In this document: in pieces, positions 1-7,234 of the stretch
Position numbering within the stretch: position 1 is the first letter of the stretch
How the letters are laid out: each line of letters opens with the position of its first letter
From: Muribaculaceae bacterium
GTDB lineage: Bacteria > Bacteroidota > Bacteroidia > Bacteroidales > Muribaculaceae
Direction of reading: 5' to 3'
Assembly (NCBI GenBank): GCA_016290325.1
Contig: JAEETL010000025.1
Span: 1 to 40,077, forward strand
DNA: 40,077 nucleotides
Notes under the pieces: generated by a model
Database searches by the model: none
What the model was told of the DNA's origin: nothing
Seen by the model: only the letters and a program-made list of their open reading frames with translations
Translations under genes and position numbers: made by a program

Positions 1-1429
1 AACGGCTGATGTAAGTAACGGCATCGTTCATCGCAAAGAAACTGGGGCGGTTGGTCTTGAGGCTATAGGACAGTGCCGTCTGCACGTTGCCCAGACGTAC
101 GGAATAGGATGCCGTGGGGAAAAACTCATCCATGCTGCGATGCAGATAGTCACTGTTTTTGTCATCGGCATAGTCATACAGCGTGTGCTCATAACGCAGG
201 CCCACACTTGCCTTACCCCATTGCTTGAAATCGGCACCATACTCAACAAAAGTGGCTATATTGTCCTCAGTTATGTCGGCATCGGTGTCGGCAATCGAGG
301 GCTTGTCGATCCAATAGGTATTGTGGCGCCGTGCAAAGGTCATCTCGGTGCCAGCCTCCAACACACCTTTCCACACAAGATATGAAAACACCAGTTTGGT
401 GGCATACAGGCGGCTTTCTGTACCCGAACCACTGAGGACGAAATCATCATTCACCAGACTATTCTCCACATTCTCACGGTTGGTATTGATTTCAGTGGAC
501 AGGAAATCAAAGTTGAAGTCGATTCCCAATTTTCCGGCCGAGCCGTTGTAATAGGCGTTAGTGAGAATACCAAGAGGCTTTGTCTCCTTGCTCGTCTGCT
601 CGGAGTAGAGATGGTCAATCCTCACATCATTCTCAAATACATCCTCGTCATAGATGACCTTATTCGTGCCACCCAGGTAATGTGTCAGATCGGCGCGTAC
701 ACCCACCGAGTGGTTGTCGCTGATTTGCCAGTTGACGCCCGCAGTATAGGTCAGTTGATTGTTTCTCCACGTCATCGTGTAAGGTCCTACTTGATAGAAC
801 AGCTTTGTCGTGTTGGTCGTCTCTTCCAGCCAGCTGTATTGGCGATAGTCTTGATGATAATACCACACACTGCCAAAGATATCCACATCCTTCATACGGT
901 AGTTCAAGCCCAACTTCGCATTGGGTTTGTTGAAATCGTATCGCAGGTCCTGCTCATCAGTTACCGTCAGGTCAAGACTAAGGCCCTCGCCCTGCTGACG
1001 TTTGGTGCGGATGCGCACCACAGCCCTTACAGTGGCATCATATTGCGCTCCTGGGTTGTTGATGACCTCCACATCGCGGATATCCTCGCTGCGCAGACGT
1101 TTCAATTCACTTTCATCGCGCACCAGGCGTCCGTTAAGATAGATGAGCGGAATGCCCTTGCCCAGCACCTCGGGGCTGTCTTCAGAACCCGTCATTCCAG
1201 GCACTTTGACAAGCAATTCGCCCAGCGTGCCTGACGACGCAAGTGGAGTCCCCTCAACGCGTGTAATCATCGCATTGCCCTTCAGCCGGGTATTGGGAAG
1301 ACCGCCTTTGACGACCAGTTCCCTCAACTCGACCATCATGTCAGCAGCCGGGATTGTGTCCTGCTCCTGTGCCCAAGCCGGCAAGCATGCCACACATAAC
1401 AAAATGCCTATGAACAAACAACGTTTCAT
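1..1429 (-). CDS. TonB-dependent outer membrane receptor B (3' end beyond window)
   Basis: Outer-membrane beta-barrel receptor of the Bacteroidetes TonB-dependent family; the substrate cannot be told. Translating the minus strand from the ATG at 1429 gives 476 codons running off the window start. A signal peptide ends near residue 20 (LPAWA). A plug-like domain follows directly, containing the motifs YLNGRLV and EVINNPGAQYD, then barrel strands rich in aromatic residues. It lacks the carboxypeptidase-regulatory-like domain that precedes the plug in receptor A (4010-6370), but the plug is clearly homologous (LPNTRLKG here, LPKTRVKG there). The start overlaps the stop of the upstream zinc-ribbon gene as TAATG, implying translational coupling. 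No SusD-like partner is visible. Family assignment is secure; the C-terminus is unseen. Confidence 0.9.
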   Translation of the reverse strand, partial: MKRCLFIGILLCVACLPAWAQEQDTIPAADMMVELRELVVKGGLPNTRLKGNAMITRVEGTPLASSGTLGELLVKVPGMTGSEDSPEVLGKGIPLIYLNGRLVRDESELKRLRSEDIRDVEVINNPGAQYDATVRAVVRIRTKRQQGEGLSLDLTVTDEQDLRYDFNKPNAKLGLNYRMKDVDIFGSVWYYHQDYRQYSWLEETTNTTKLFYQVGPYTMTWRNNQLTYTAGVNWQISDNHSVGVRADLTHYLGGTNKVIYDEDVFENDVRIDHLYSEQTSKETKPLGILTNAYYNGSAGKLGIDFNFDFLSTEINTNRENVENSLVNDDFVLSGSGTESRLYATKLVFSYLVWKGVLEAGTEMTFARRHNTYWIDKPSIADTDADITEDNIATFVEYGADFKQWGKASVGLRYEHTLYDYADDKNSDYLHRSMDEFFPTASYSVRLGNVQTALSYSLKTNRPSFFAMNDAVTYISR

Positions 1430-1695
1430 TATCTCCAACGTTTCAGCATGGGAAAGAAGCCTCGCATCATCTGGACGTATTCTTCCCTAGTCATAGGCTT
1501 CGGCATCTGCTTGTTGACCTCATCGACGAACTGGGCGCAATGCTCAATCATCTCGTCCATCGTGCAGTCTTGCAGGAATTTGCCGTCCTTGAAGCAATAG
1601 ATGCAATAGTCCTCATTCTTACTGCCGTCGGCATTGGTGCCGAGCAGATCCTCGGTAAGCGGCATTCCACAGCTCTGACAAAATTTCTGTTCCAT
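1429..1695 (-). CDS. Stand-alone zinc-ribbon protein
   Basis: 88-residue protein made of one putative zinc-ribbon domain. Two CxxC knuckles (Cys6/Cys9 in FCQSCGMPL and Cys31/Cys34 in YCIYC) would bind a metal; the rest is a helical tail ending LKRWR. It is about 84% identical by eye to the first 88 residues of the 241-residue zinc-ribbon/PNPOx-like protein at 2383-3108, with only three differences in the first 62. The partner continues into a flavin-binding-type domain, whereas this copy stops exactly at the domain boundary. Its stop overlaps the start of receptor B. The role is unknown; protein binding or metal sensing are possible. It may be a genuine short family member or a trimmed copy. 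Confidence 0.85.
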   Translation of the reverse strand: MEQKFCQSCGMPLTEDLLGTNADGSKNEDYCIYCFKDGKFLQDCTMDEMIEHCAQFVDEVNKQMPKPMTREEYVQMMRGFFPMLKRWR

Positions 1696-1768
1696 ATTCT
1701 ATGATATTCTATTTCTTGCAACAAAGTTACAGACAGTTGATAACTTCTCCAAACAACTGGAGCAATTG

Positions 1769-2386
1769 CTATATTGATTTTATTACCTTTTGTAGTTCTT
1801 CTAAAAAATGCGCGGCATGGCCGCCGTCCATCTGTACATGGTGGAATTGGAATGAGACAGGCAGAGTAGCCTTTAACAGCCCTTTTTGATACTTGCCCCA
1901 CATCACCATCGGGTTGCAGAACAGGTCGGTGTACTGGTTGACGATGCAATCCAGGTCGGTTGCCGTCATCGCCGATGTCCCTATTACCATCATGTCCTCC
2001 TGAAAACTGCTTGCAAAGGTCTTTGTCGCTGACTGGGTCAAGTTGATGTAATCGGTGCTGAACTCATCCAAATCATCGGTAAATGGAATGTCGCATGAGT
2101 TGATACCGCCATCAATATTGTTAACAATCACATTGATAGCGAGACGGTCATAGTTGAACAGTTGACCTTGCTCGGACAAAGTATAGAATTCGTTAATCTG
2201 ACTGGCTGCCTTCCCAATGCACCAGCACAGGAGCATGTTGAAACTCAGCCCTTTTCGCTTGGCAATCCTATAGACACGTGTGACGTCAAAGGTCTTGGTG
2301 AGCGTCACCATCGGCATGGGTGATGACATCCACAGTTCAAACGCCTTGGCCCGGCTGGTGTCCTTGGGGTTGACGACCTGTTTCAT
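1769..2386 (-). CDS. CatA-like acetyltransferase B
   Basis: 205-residue protein of the chloramphenicol acetyltransferase fold, which transfers acetyl from acetyl-CoA to a hydroxyl and usually works as a trimer. The catalytic signature HHVQMDGGH lies near the C-terminus, with His183 and Asp187 matching the His195/Asp199 pair of classical CAT. MGKYY-like (MWGKY) and FNMLLCWCIGKA segments also fit the fold. The acceptor is unknown; many chromosomal CAT-like proteins do not inactivate chloramphenicol, so resistance should not be assumed. The start overlaps the upstream stop as ATGA. It is about 68% identical to the paralogue at 3393-4010, with much higher nucleotide identity at the 3' end. A 73-bp spacer separates it from the next zinc-ribbon gene. 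Confidence 0.88.
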   Translation of the reverse strand: MKQVVNPKDTSRAKAFELWMSSPMPMVTLTKTFDVTRVYRIAKRKGLSFNMLLCWCIGKAASQINEFYTLSEQGQLFNYDRLAINVIVNNIDGGINSCDIPFTDDLDEFSTDYINLTQSATKTFASSFQEDMMVIGTSAMTATDLDCIVNQYTDLFCNPMVMWGKYQKGLLKATLPVSFQFHHVQMDGGHAAHFLEELQKVIKSI

Positions 2387-3108
2387 TCAATAATAAAGCT
2401 GCGGGGATAGTAGTCGCTGTAGAAGCGTCCGTCGGTTGCAGTGAACTTCAGCACGCAATAGTTGGGGTCAGTGACACCGCCAGGGTAATATTCGGTGTCT
2501 CCTTCCCGCCAAATCATCTGCTTGCTGGCAGCATCGGTCAACACCTCCATGGTGCCACGCAGCATCATGCCCTTAAATCCTTCGGCATCACAGAAATAAA
2601 TGGACGCCTTGGGATTAGCCTTGTAATGCGCCACACGCAGCGAGAAGGTATTTGTAGTGAAGTAGAACACCTTGATACCCTCTCGCACGCGAGGCGAGAG
2701 CATGGCCTTAGTACACGGGTATCCCTCCTCGTCCACCGATGAGATATAGGTGACGGGCAACGTGTCGGCCAGCGTGGCAATCAGTTCTTTAACGCCCATC
2801 AAGGCGGGATTATCGGGAGTCGCTTCATTGATGGCCAACTCCTTGCGCCAACGTTTCAAGTGAGGGAAGTACATCTTCATCTGACCGATGTATTCCTCCC
2901 TGGTGATGGGTTGCGGCAAGCCCTTGTTGACCTCATCGACAAACTGGGCGCAGTGCTCAATCATTTCGTCCATTGTACAGTCCTGCAAGAATTTGCCGTC
3001 CTTGTAGCAATAGATGCAATAGTCCTCATTCTTGCTGCCATCGGCATTGGTACCGAGAATTTCCTCAGTGAGAGGCATTCCGCAGCTTTGACAAAATTTC
3101 TGTTCCAT
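2383..3108 (-). CDS. Zinc-ribbon + pyridoxamine 5'-phosphate oxidase-like protein
   Basis: 241 residues in two parts. Residues 1-88 are a zinc ribbon with two CxxC pairs (FCQSCGMPL and YCIYC). Residues about 95-241 resemble the PNPOx-like split-barrel flavin-binding fold: YISSVDEEGYPCTKAML, then FYFTTNTFSLRVAHYKANPKA, then IYFCDAEGFKGMMLRG, the usual order in general-stress FMN-binding proteins. It is likely a cytosolic flavin- or cofactor-binding oxidoreductase of unknown substrate. It ends in an ATGA overlap with CAT-like gene B, so the two are probably co-translated. The zinc-ribbon half is nearly duplicated at 1429-1695. Domain assignment is good; specific function is unknown. Confidence 0.88.
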   Translation of the reverse strand: MEQKFCQSCGMPLTEEILGTNADGSKNEDYCIYCYKDGKFLQDCTMDEMIEHCAQFVDEVNKGLPQPITREEYIGQMKMYFPHLKRWRKELAINEATPDNPALMGVKELIATLADTLPVTYISSVDEEGYPCTKAMLSPRVREGIKVFYFTTNTFSLRVAHYKANPKASIYFCDAEGFKGMMLRGTMEVLTDAASKQMIWREGDTEYYPGGVTDPNYCVLKFTATDGRFYSDYYPRSFIIE

Positions 3109-3392
3109 ATTCTTTTCTAGTTTAACGTGAGTTCGACGAAAATAAAGTGCTGTCTATCAACTCCTCCCCTAAAATAGGGGAGGTGGCGCGAAGCGCCGGA
3201 GGAGTATGATTTGTGCTCGAATTATAATCTTAGATAGCATCAACGCCCCCGCCGCTCTCGCGGCACCCCCTCTTATCTAAGAGGGGGAGTTGCTACCACC
3301 TTGATTGACAAACGACATATTCATCGAACCTATAGTTTTCTTAAGCAAAATTACAGACAGTTGCTAAATCCTCCAAACAACTGGAGCAATTG
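3109..3392. other. Spacer in the minus-strand operon, enlarged by an insertion
   Basis: This 284-bp spacer sits between CAT-like gene A and the zinc-ribbon/PNPOx gene. The equivalent spacer in the other cassette half (1696-1768) is only 73 bp. The part nearest the CAT stop (about 3345-3392) is nearly identical to the short spacer, so about 210 bp is extra. The extra DNA holds the MITE-like element at 3158-3292, with further flanks carrying GTTCGA and TCGAAC in inverted orientation. No coding region is apparent. Confidence 0.7.
3158..3292. mobile_element. MITE-like palindromic repeat element
   Basis: About 135 bp with imperfect terminal inverted repeats: CAACTCCTCCCCT at the left end and AGAGGGGGAGTTG at the right. 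Each end is itself a hairpin (CTCCCCTAAAATAGGGGAG on the left; CCCTCTTATCTAAGAGGG on the right). Small GC-rich hairpins lie inside (GGCGCGAAGCGCC and a CCGCTCTCGCGG stretch). It encodes nothing. The structure fits a non-autonomous miniature inverted-repeat element. No clean target duplication is visible. Confidence 0.6.
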
Positions 3393-4010
3393 CTATATTG
3401 ATTTTATTATCTTTTGTAGTTCTTCTAAACAATGCGCGGCATGGCCGCCGTCCATCTGTACATGGTGGAACTGGAACGAGATGGGAAGGGTGACTTTTAG
3501 CCACTTCTTGCGATAACGGCCCCACATCACCATCGGATTGCAGAACTGATCAGTGTATTGGTTGACAATGCAATCCAGTTCTGTCTGTATCATGGCAGAT
3601 GTGCCAACAACCATATGGTCATCAAGAAAAGTACTCTGGCATTCTCTTGCTGCTTTTGCAGTCAACTTCTGGTAATCGTGACAAAACTGTTGCAAATTGT
3701 CTATGTAGGGCATGTCGCAAGAGTTAATGCCACCTTTGCTATTCTCTACGATGACATTGATGGCCAGGCGGTCGTATCGGTACAGTTTTCCTTTCTCGGG
3801 CAGCAGGTAAAACTCATCCACCATGCTTGCGGCCTTGCCAATGCACCAGCACAAGAGCATATTGAACTTCATGCCTGTCTTGCGGCTAAACCTCAACAAA
3901 TGCCCAACATCCATTGTTTTGACCAGGGTCACCATGGGCATCGGGGACTTCATCCACAATTCGAATGCCTGTCCCCGATTTGTGTCCTTGGGATTAATTT
4001 CCTGTTTCAT
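3393..4010 (-). CDS. CatA-like acetyltransferase A
   Basis: 205-residue CAT-fold acetyltransferase, paralogue of 1769-2386 with identical length and about 68% protein identity. It keeps the catalytic HHVQMDGGH block (His183, Asp187), the FNMLLCWCIGKA core strand/helix and NQYTDxFCNPMVMWG. Its acceptor is unknown. Its ATG overlaps the stop of TonB receptor A (TAATG), so it is probably translated from the receptor mRNA. Differences from copy B concentrate at residues 31-50, 61-80 and 101-130, while the last 25 residues and the 3' flank are almost identical, suggesting recent exchange between copies. A small-molecule modification role linked to the receptor is an inference. Confidence 0.88.
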   Translation of the reverse strand: MKQEINPKDTNRGQAFELWMKSPMPMVTLVKTMDVGHLLRFSRKTGMKFNMLLCWCIGKAASMVDEFYLLPEKGKLYRYDRLAINVIVENSKGGINSCDMPYIDNLQQFCHDYQKLTAKAARECQSTFLDDHMVVGTSAMIQTELDCIVNQYTDQFCNPMVMWGRYRKKWLKVTLPISFQFHHVQMDGGHAAHCLEELQKIIKSI

Positions 4011-6370
4011 TACATACGTGCTTTTTGCTTCTCGCCGGCGCCGGTACCGCGGTACTTGCTGCTGGCGACGTTGAACTTCCAGGTAAGGTCAAGGAGGAAC
4101 GTGCGGCGGGCTGGGTTGCTGGTATACAACTCGCGCGGACCATAGATGGTAGCCCCGGCCTTGCTGGTGTTGAGAAGGTCCATGCAGCGTGCGTCAACGG
4201 TTAGTGAGCCCATGCGATGCAGGCTGATGTCCTTCTGCACTCCGATGCCGCTATAGAACCTGCTCTTGTTGATGCGGAAGTTGTCGTAGTCACCTCGCGA
4301 TGTCACTTGTAACATAGCATTCAGGCGCCAGGCGTGCGGCAGCTCGATGTCGTTGTTCCACGTCAAGCCCAGATACGGGTGGTTCAGCGTGAGGATGGAA
4401 CCGTCGGCAGTCGGCGTCTTGTAGTTCTGGAAGATGGCAATCGCGGTCCATGTGGGATGCCAGCAGCCAAACACAGGTCTCAACGACGGCATGACGGTCA
4501 GTCGGTTATAGCTCTCCTTGCTGTTGATGGGATGCACGAGGCTGATGAGCGGATCATCTGACCCGGGATAAGGCTCGGTGGACATCGTCTCGGAGTCCTT
4601 GATGCGTGCGTAGTTCAGCGACAGGTTCATCCACTGGTAGGCGGCATTGAAGACCAGGCTGTGGGTGTAGGTGGGCTTCAGGTAGGGATTGCCGCTCTGA
4701 TAGCTGTAACGGTTGATATAGACGGTCGAACTGGTGAGGCTGCTGTAGGCGGGGCGCTGGATGTCGCGGCGGTAAGACAGCGACAGCTGCACCTTGCCTA
4801 CGGGAGCCGACACTACAAACGTGGGGAACCAGTCGCCATAGTCACGGCACACCTCATCTTCACGCTCATTGAAGTTGTAGTAGTCGTTCTTGAGGTGCTC
4901 GTAGCGCAGGCCCACCTGGGCGAATACCAGGCCGAAGCGGCGTCCAAACTCCACAAAGGCTGCCGTCGACGACTCGTTGATCTCGGTATCGGTGGCCTTG
5001 ACGGGAACACTTGCCGTTGCCGAGAACGAGTAGGCATCGGTGCGGTGGTTGTAAGAGTATTCACCGCCCACCGACAGATTGCCCTGCCAAACGGGGTAAC
5101 TCAGGATGAGCTTCGAGGCCCAGAAATTGTTGCGGCTGCTGGTGTTGCTCTCGATGCTGCGGCTGACGGTGACGCCGTCCAGGACGGTTGCCTCGCTGGT
5201 GCTGCCCGGCGTCTCGGTGCGGTCAAACAGGCCGTCCACGTTGAGGTCAATGCCCAGAGAACCCACCTTGCCGTTGTAATAGGCATTGAAAATGTGCTTG
5301 CGGAAACGGTCGTGCTGCTCGACGTCGCTCACCGAGCGCTCGGTGAAGACGCCATTCACATAGCTATCAGTGATGAACTGGTCACGAAAGTCAGCGCCGG
5401 GGTGACGGTCATACTTGTAAAAAGCACCCATGCTGTGGTTGTCGTTGAACATATAGTTTATCTGCAGTTGGGGCGACAAGCCCTTCCAGATGTTCTTGCC
5501 CTCCTGCGTGACAAGCCCCTCGACCCAGTCAGGACCCACAAAATAAGACAACTGGTTTTCCTGCAACATTTTTGAGTGGCCGTAGCGGCCAGCCCAGAAC
5601 GAGGCGGTGATGTCTAATCCGCCCGTGCGGTAGTTCACATCCAGGTTATTGGTGATGGTATAGCCATATTGGTACATGCCCGTCAGGTTGTCCTGGAAAC
5701 TAAAGCCGTCGCCCTGCGCCTTCTTGAGCGTGATGCGCACGACGGCCTTGGTCGATGCCGCATAGCGGGCACCGGGGTTCTGGATAACGTCAACATGCTG
5801 TATCTGATCAGAGCGCAGGCGGGACAATTCGCTCACGTCCTGCACCTTGCGGCCGTTGATATAGACCTCGGCCTCGCCGCGGCCCAACACCGTGACAGCG
5901 CCATCACGCTCAGCCTCAAGCGAGGGCACACGTGCCAACGCGTCGGCCACAGTACCTGCCTTCTCAAGGATAGTCCCTTCGACAGTGGTGCGCATGGCTT
6001 CGCCCTTGACGCGCGTCTTGGGCAACTGGCTCTTGACAACCACCTCGCCCAGCAGCAATGCATCTTCCTGCATCTTGATGGTCAGTCCCTCGACAGCATT
6101 CAGGTATAGCGTCTTATAGCCGATGCACGACACCTTCAACAAGGCACCGCTATTAGGGGTAATGATTTGAAAACGTCCCATTTCATCGGTCATTGCGCCT
6201 TGAATATAGGTCGAATCGGGCAAGGACAACAACACCACATTCACAAAGGGCATCGGTTCGCCCTTCTCGTCAACCACCAGGCCACCCATGTCAAGCGACT
6301 TGGCCATAGCACTCACTGCTACAAACATCGCAGCCATCAAGGCTGCCAGTCTGAAATTCATCTTTTTCAT
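4010..6370 (-). CDS. TonB-dependent outer membrane receptor A
   Basis: 786-residue outer-membrane receptor. The signal peptide ends near residue 23 (VSAMA). A carboxypeptidase-regulatory-like beta-sandwich spans about 25-110 (VVDEKGEPMPFVNVVLL, then FQIITPNSG). A plug spans about 110-220 (VYINGRKVQDVSELSRLRS and HVDVIQNPGARYAAST). An outer-membrane beta-barrel of the Bacteroidetes OMP_b-brl_3 type runs to the end. It imports or exchanges an unknown ligand using TonB/ExbBD energy. It leads the receptor-CAT-zinc-ribbon cassette and lies 107 bp downstream of the LiaF-like gene on the same strand. The ATG at 6370 is taken because it starts the signal peptide; a second ATG lies 3 codons on. No SusD partner is seen, so a classical glycan-uptake pair is not supported. 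Confidence 0.93.
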   Translation of the reverse strand: MKKMNFRLAALMAAMFVAVSAMAKSLDMGGLVVDEKGEPMPFVNVVLLSLPDSTYIQGAMTDEMGRFQIITPNSGALLKVSCIGYKTLYLNAVEGLTIKMQEDALLLGEVVVKSQLPKTRVKGEAMRTTVEGTILEKAGTVADALARVPSLEAERDGAVTVLGRGEAEVYINGRKVQDVSELSRLRSDQIQHVDVIQNPGARYAASTKAVVRITLKKAQGDGFSFQDNLTGMYQYGYTITNNLDVNYRTGGLDITASFWAGRYGHSKMLQENQLSYFVGPDWVEGLVTQEGKNIWKGLSPQLQINYMFNDNHSMGAFYKYDRHPGADFRDQFITDSYVNGVFTERSVSDVEQHDRFRKHIFNAYYNGKVGSLGIDLNVDGLFDRTETPGSTSEATVLDGVTVSRSIESNTSSRNNFWASKLILSYPVWQGNLSVGGEYSYNHRTDAYSFSATASVPVKATDTEINESSTAAFVEFGRRFGLVFAQVGLRYEHLKNDYYNFNEREDEVCRDYGDWFPTFVVSAPVGKVQLSLSYRRDIQRPAYSSLTSSTVYINRYSYQSGNPYLKPTYTHSLVFNAAYQWMNLSLNYARIKDSETMSTEPYPGSDDPLISLVHPINSKESYNRLTVMPSLRPVFGCWHPTWTAIAIFQNYKTPTADGSILTLNHPYLGLTWNNDIELPHAWRLNAMLQVTSRGDYDNFRINKSRFYSGIGVQKDISLHRMGSLTVDARCMDLLNTSKAGATIYGPRELYTSNPARRTFLLDLTWKFNVASSKYRGTGAGEKQKARM

Positions 6371-6420
6371 ATCTTATTCGTTTTTAAATCAATTCAATAT
6401 TCATCTCCCTAATACTTTGT

Positions 6421-6441
6421 GATTAGAGATTAGTGATTAGT
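6421..6441. repeat. Heptamer tandem repeat (GATTAGW) x3
   Basis: Three tandem 7-bp units, GATTAGA then GATTAGT twice, in the spacer between the LiaF-like gene and TonB receptor A. Its function is unknown. Confidence 0.8.
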
Positions 6442-6455
6442 GAAACTCCACAACA

Positions 6456-6490
6456 CCTAAAGCCTAAAGCCTAAAACCTAAAACCTAACA
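6456..6490. repeat. Heptamer tandem repeat (CCTAAAR) x5 running into the LiaF-like gene
   Basis: Five 7-bp units: CCTAAAG twice, CCTAAAA twice, then CCTAACA. The last units lie inside the LiaF-like gene, whose final codons and TAG stop (6480-6478) are made of the repeat read as TTTTAGG on the minus strand. Slippage here could move the stop codon. Confidence 0.85.
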
Positions 6491-7032
6491 CCCCTTTTAA
6501 TGCTCACACCGCCCAAAAAGTTACTGGCCGTAATATGAATGCTGTGAGCTGCACTGTCAGGACTAGGCTGGGTCTCGTTGCCCACGCCACCAATGAAATT
6601 ATGACTCTTAACCACCACATTGACATTGTCGGGGACAAACAACTCCACTCCACCCAGGAACGTGTTGATGTCAATCTCCTCGTCCTCGGTGATTACAGCG
6701 TTGCTGAGGTCTAGACGGAGGCCACCGCAAAAGGCATCAAGCCTTGCGCCGTGGAAAACTTCACCTTTATATTGATACTCGTCGGCACCAAACCTCACAG
6801 CGCAACAGATGCGCTTACCCTCTTCGCCCAACGGCAAGGTGCGATGTAGCCACTGTGACGGATTCTTCTTGAAACTGTAGATGACCAGTTCACAGCCGAT
6901 GTAAAGCAAGAGGACCGGTCCAAAATACTCTGTCCATGGTTGCCAGTTCAGGTGAACCATACCCCACATGTCAGCCAATTTTAACAAGGCTGCCACAATA
7001 AAAATAATTCCGATGATTGTTCTTCGTGTCAT
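6478..7032 (-). CDS. LiaF-like membrane protein
   Basis: 184-residue membrane protein. Two N-terminal transmembrane segments (about 6-20 and 37-52) precede a soluble region ending in the LiaF/YvqF-type beta-rich domain: VFGG-like turns appear as AFCGGLRLDLSNA, TFLGGVELFVP, NFIGGVG and NFLGGVSIKRG. In Firmicutes, LiaF restrains an envelope-stress kinase; in Bacteroidetes such proteins often sit beside LytTR regulators, as here with the divergent gene at 7235. A role in envelope stress or in tuning that regulator is inferred. The last residues are encoded by a heptamer repeat. The ATG at 7032 gives a normal start for the family. Confidence 0.85.
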   Translation of the reverse strand: MTRRTIIGIIFIVAALLKLADMWGMVHLNWQPWTEYFGPVLLLYIGCELVIYSFKKNPSQWLHRTLPLGEEGKRICCAVRFGADEYQYKGEVFHGARLDAFCGGLRLDLSNAVITEDEEIDINTFLGGVELFVPDNVNVVVKSHNFIGGVGNETQPSPDSAAHSIHITASNFLGGVSIKRGVRF

Positions 7033-7196
7033 AATCTTTTGTTTTTTGATGCAGCCTGAGAGGGCCGCGCGGTTTATTTTTCGACTGCAAAAGAAGGTCC
7101 ATTAGCGTTCCGGAGCAAGTTTCTGGGATATTCTGCAACTATATGTGACGAATGACACAAAAACAGGGATAAAATGCATGATTGGGACAAATGGGA

Positions 7197-7226
7197 TTGG
7201 CGGTTCCATTCTTTTTACTACCTTTG
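7197..7226 (+). promoter_or_regulatory. Promoter of the LytTR regulator
   Basis: A TTGG box at 7197-7200 and TACCTTTG at 7219-7226, 18 nt apart, match the Bacteroidetes -33/-7 form. Transcription would begin only a few bases before the ATG at 7235. This rules out the longer reading frame starting at 7145 and suggests a leaderless or nearly leaderless mRNA. Confidence 0.65.
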
Positions 7227-7234
7227 TCGGCAGT

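Noticed and set aside
1769..4010. Chloramphenicol resistance genes
   Set aside because: Both proteins have the CAT catalytic block, but chromosomal CAT-like paralogues often act on other substrates, and neither protein is a close match to a known resistance determinant that I can recall.
3823..5575. Plus-strand open frames of up to 304 codons across the receptor A region
   Set aside because: They are antisense to a clear TonB-dependent receptor and lack recognisable domains, signals or promoters.
6456..6490. Telomere-like repeat marking a chromosome end
   Set aside because: Only five imperfect 7-bp units, embedded in a gene and flanked by normal operon genes.
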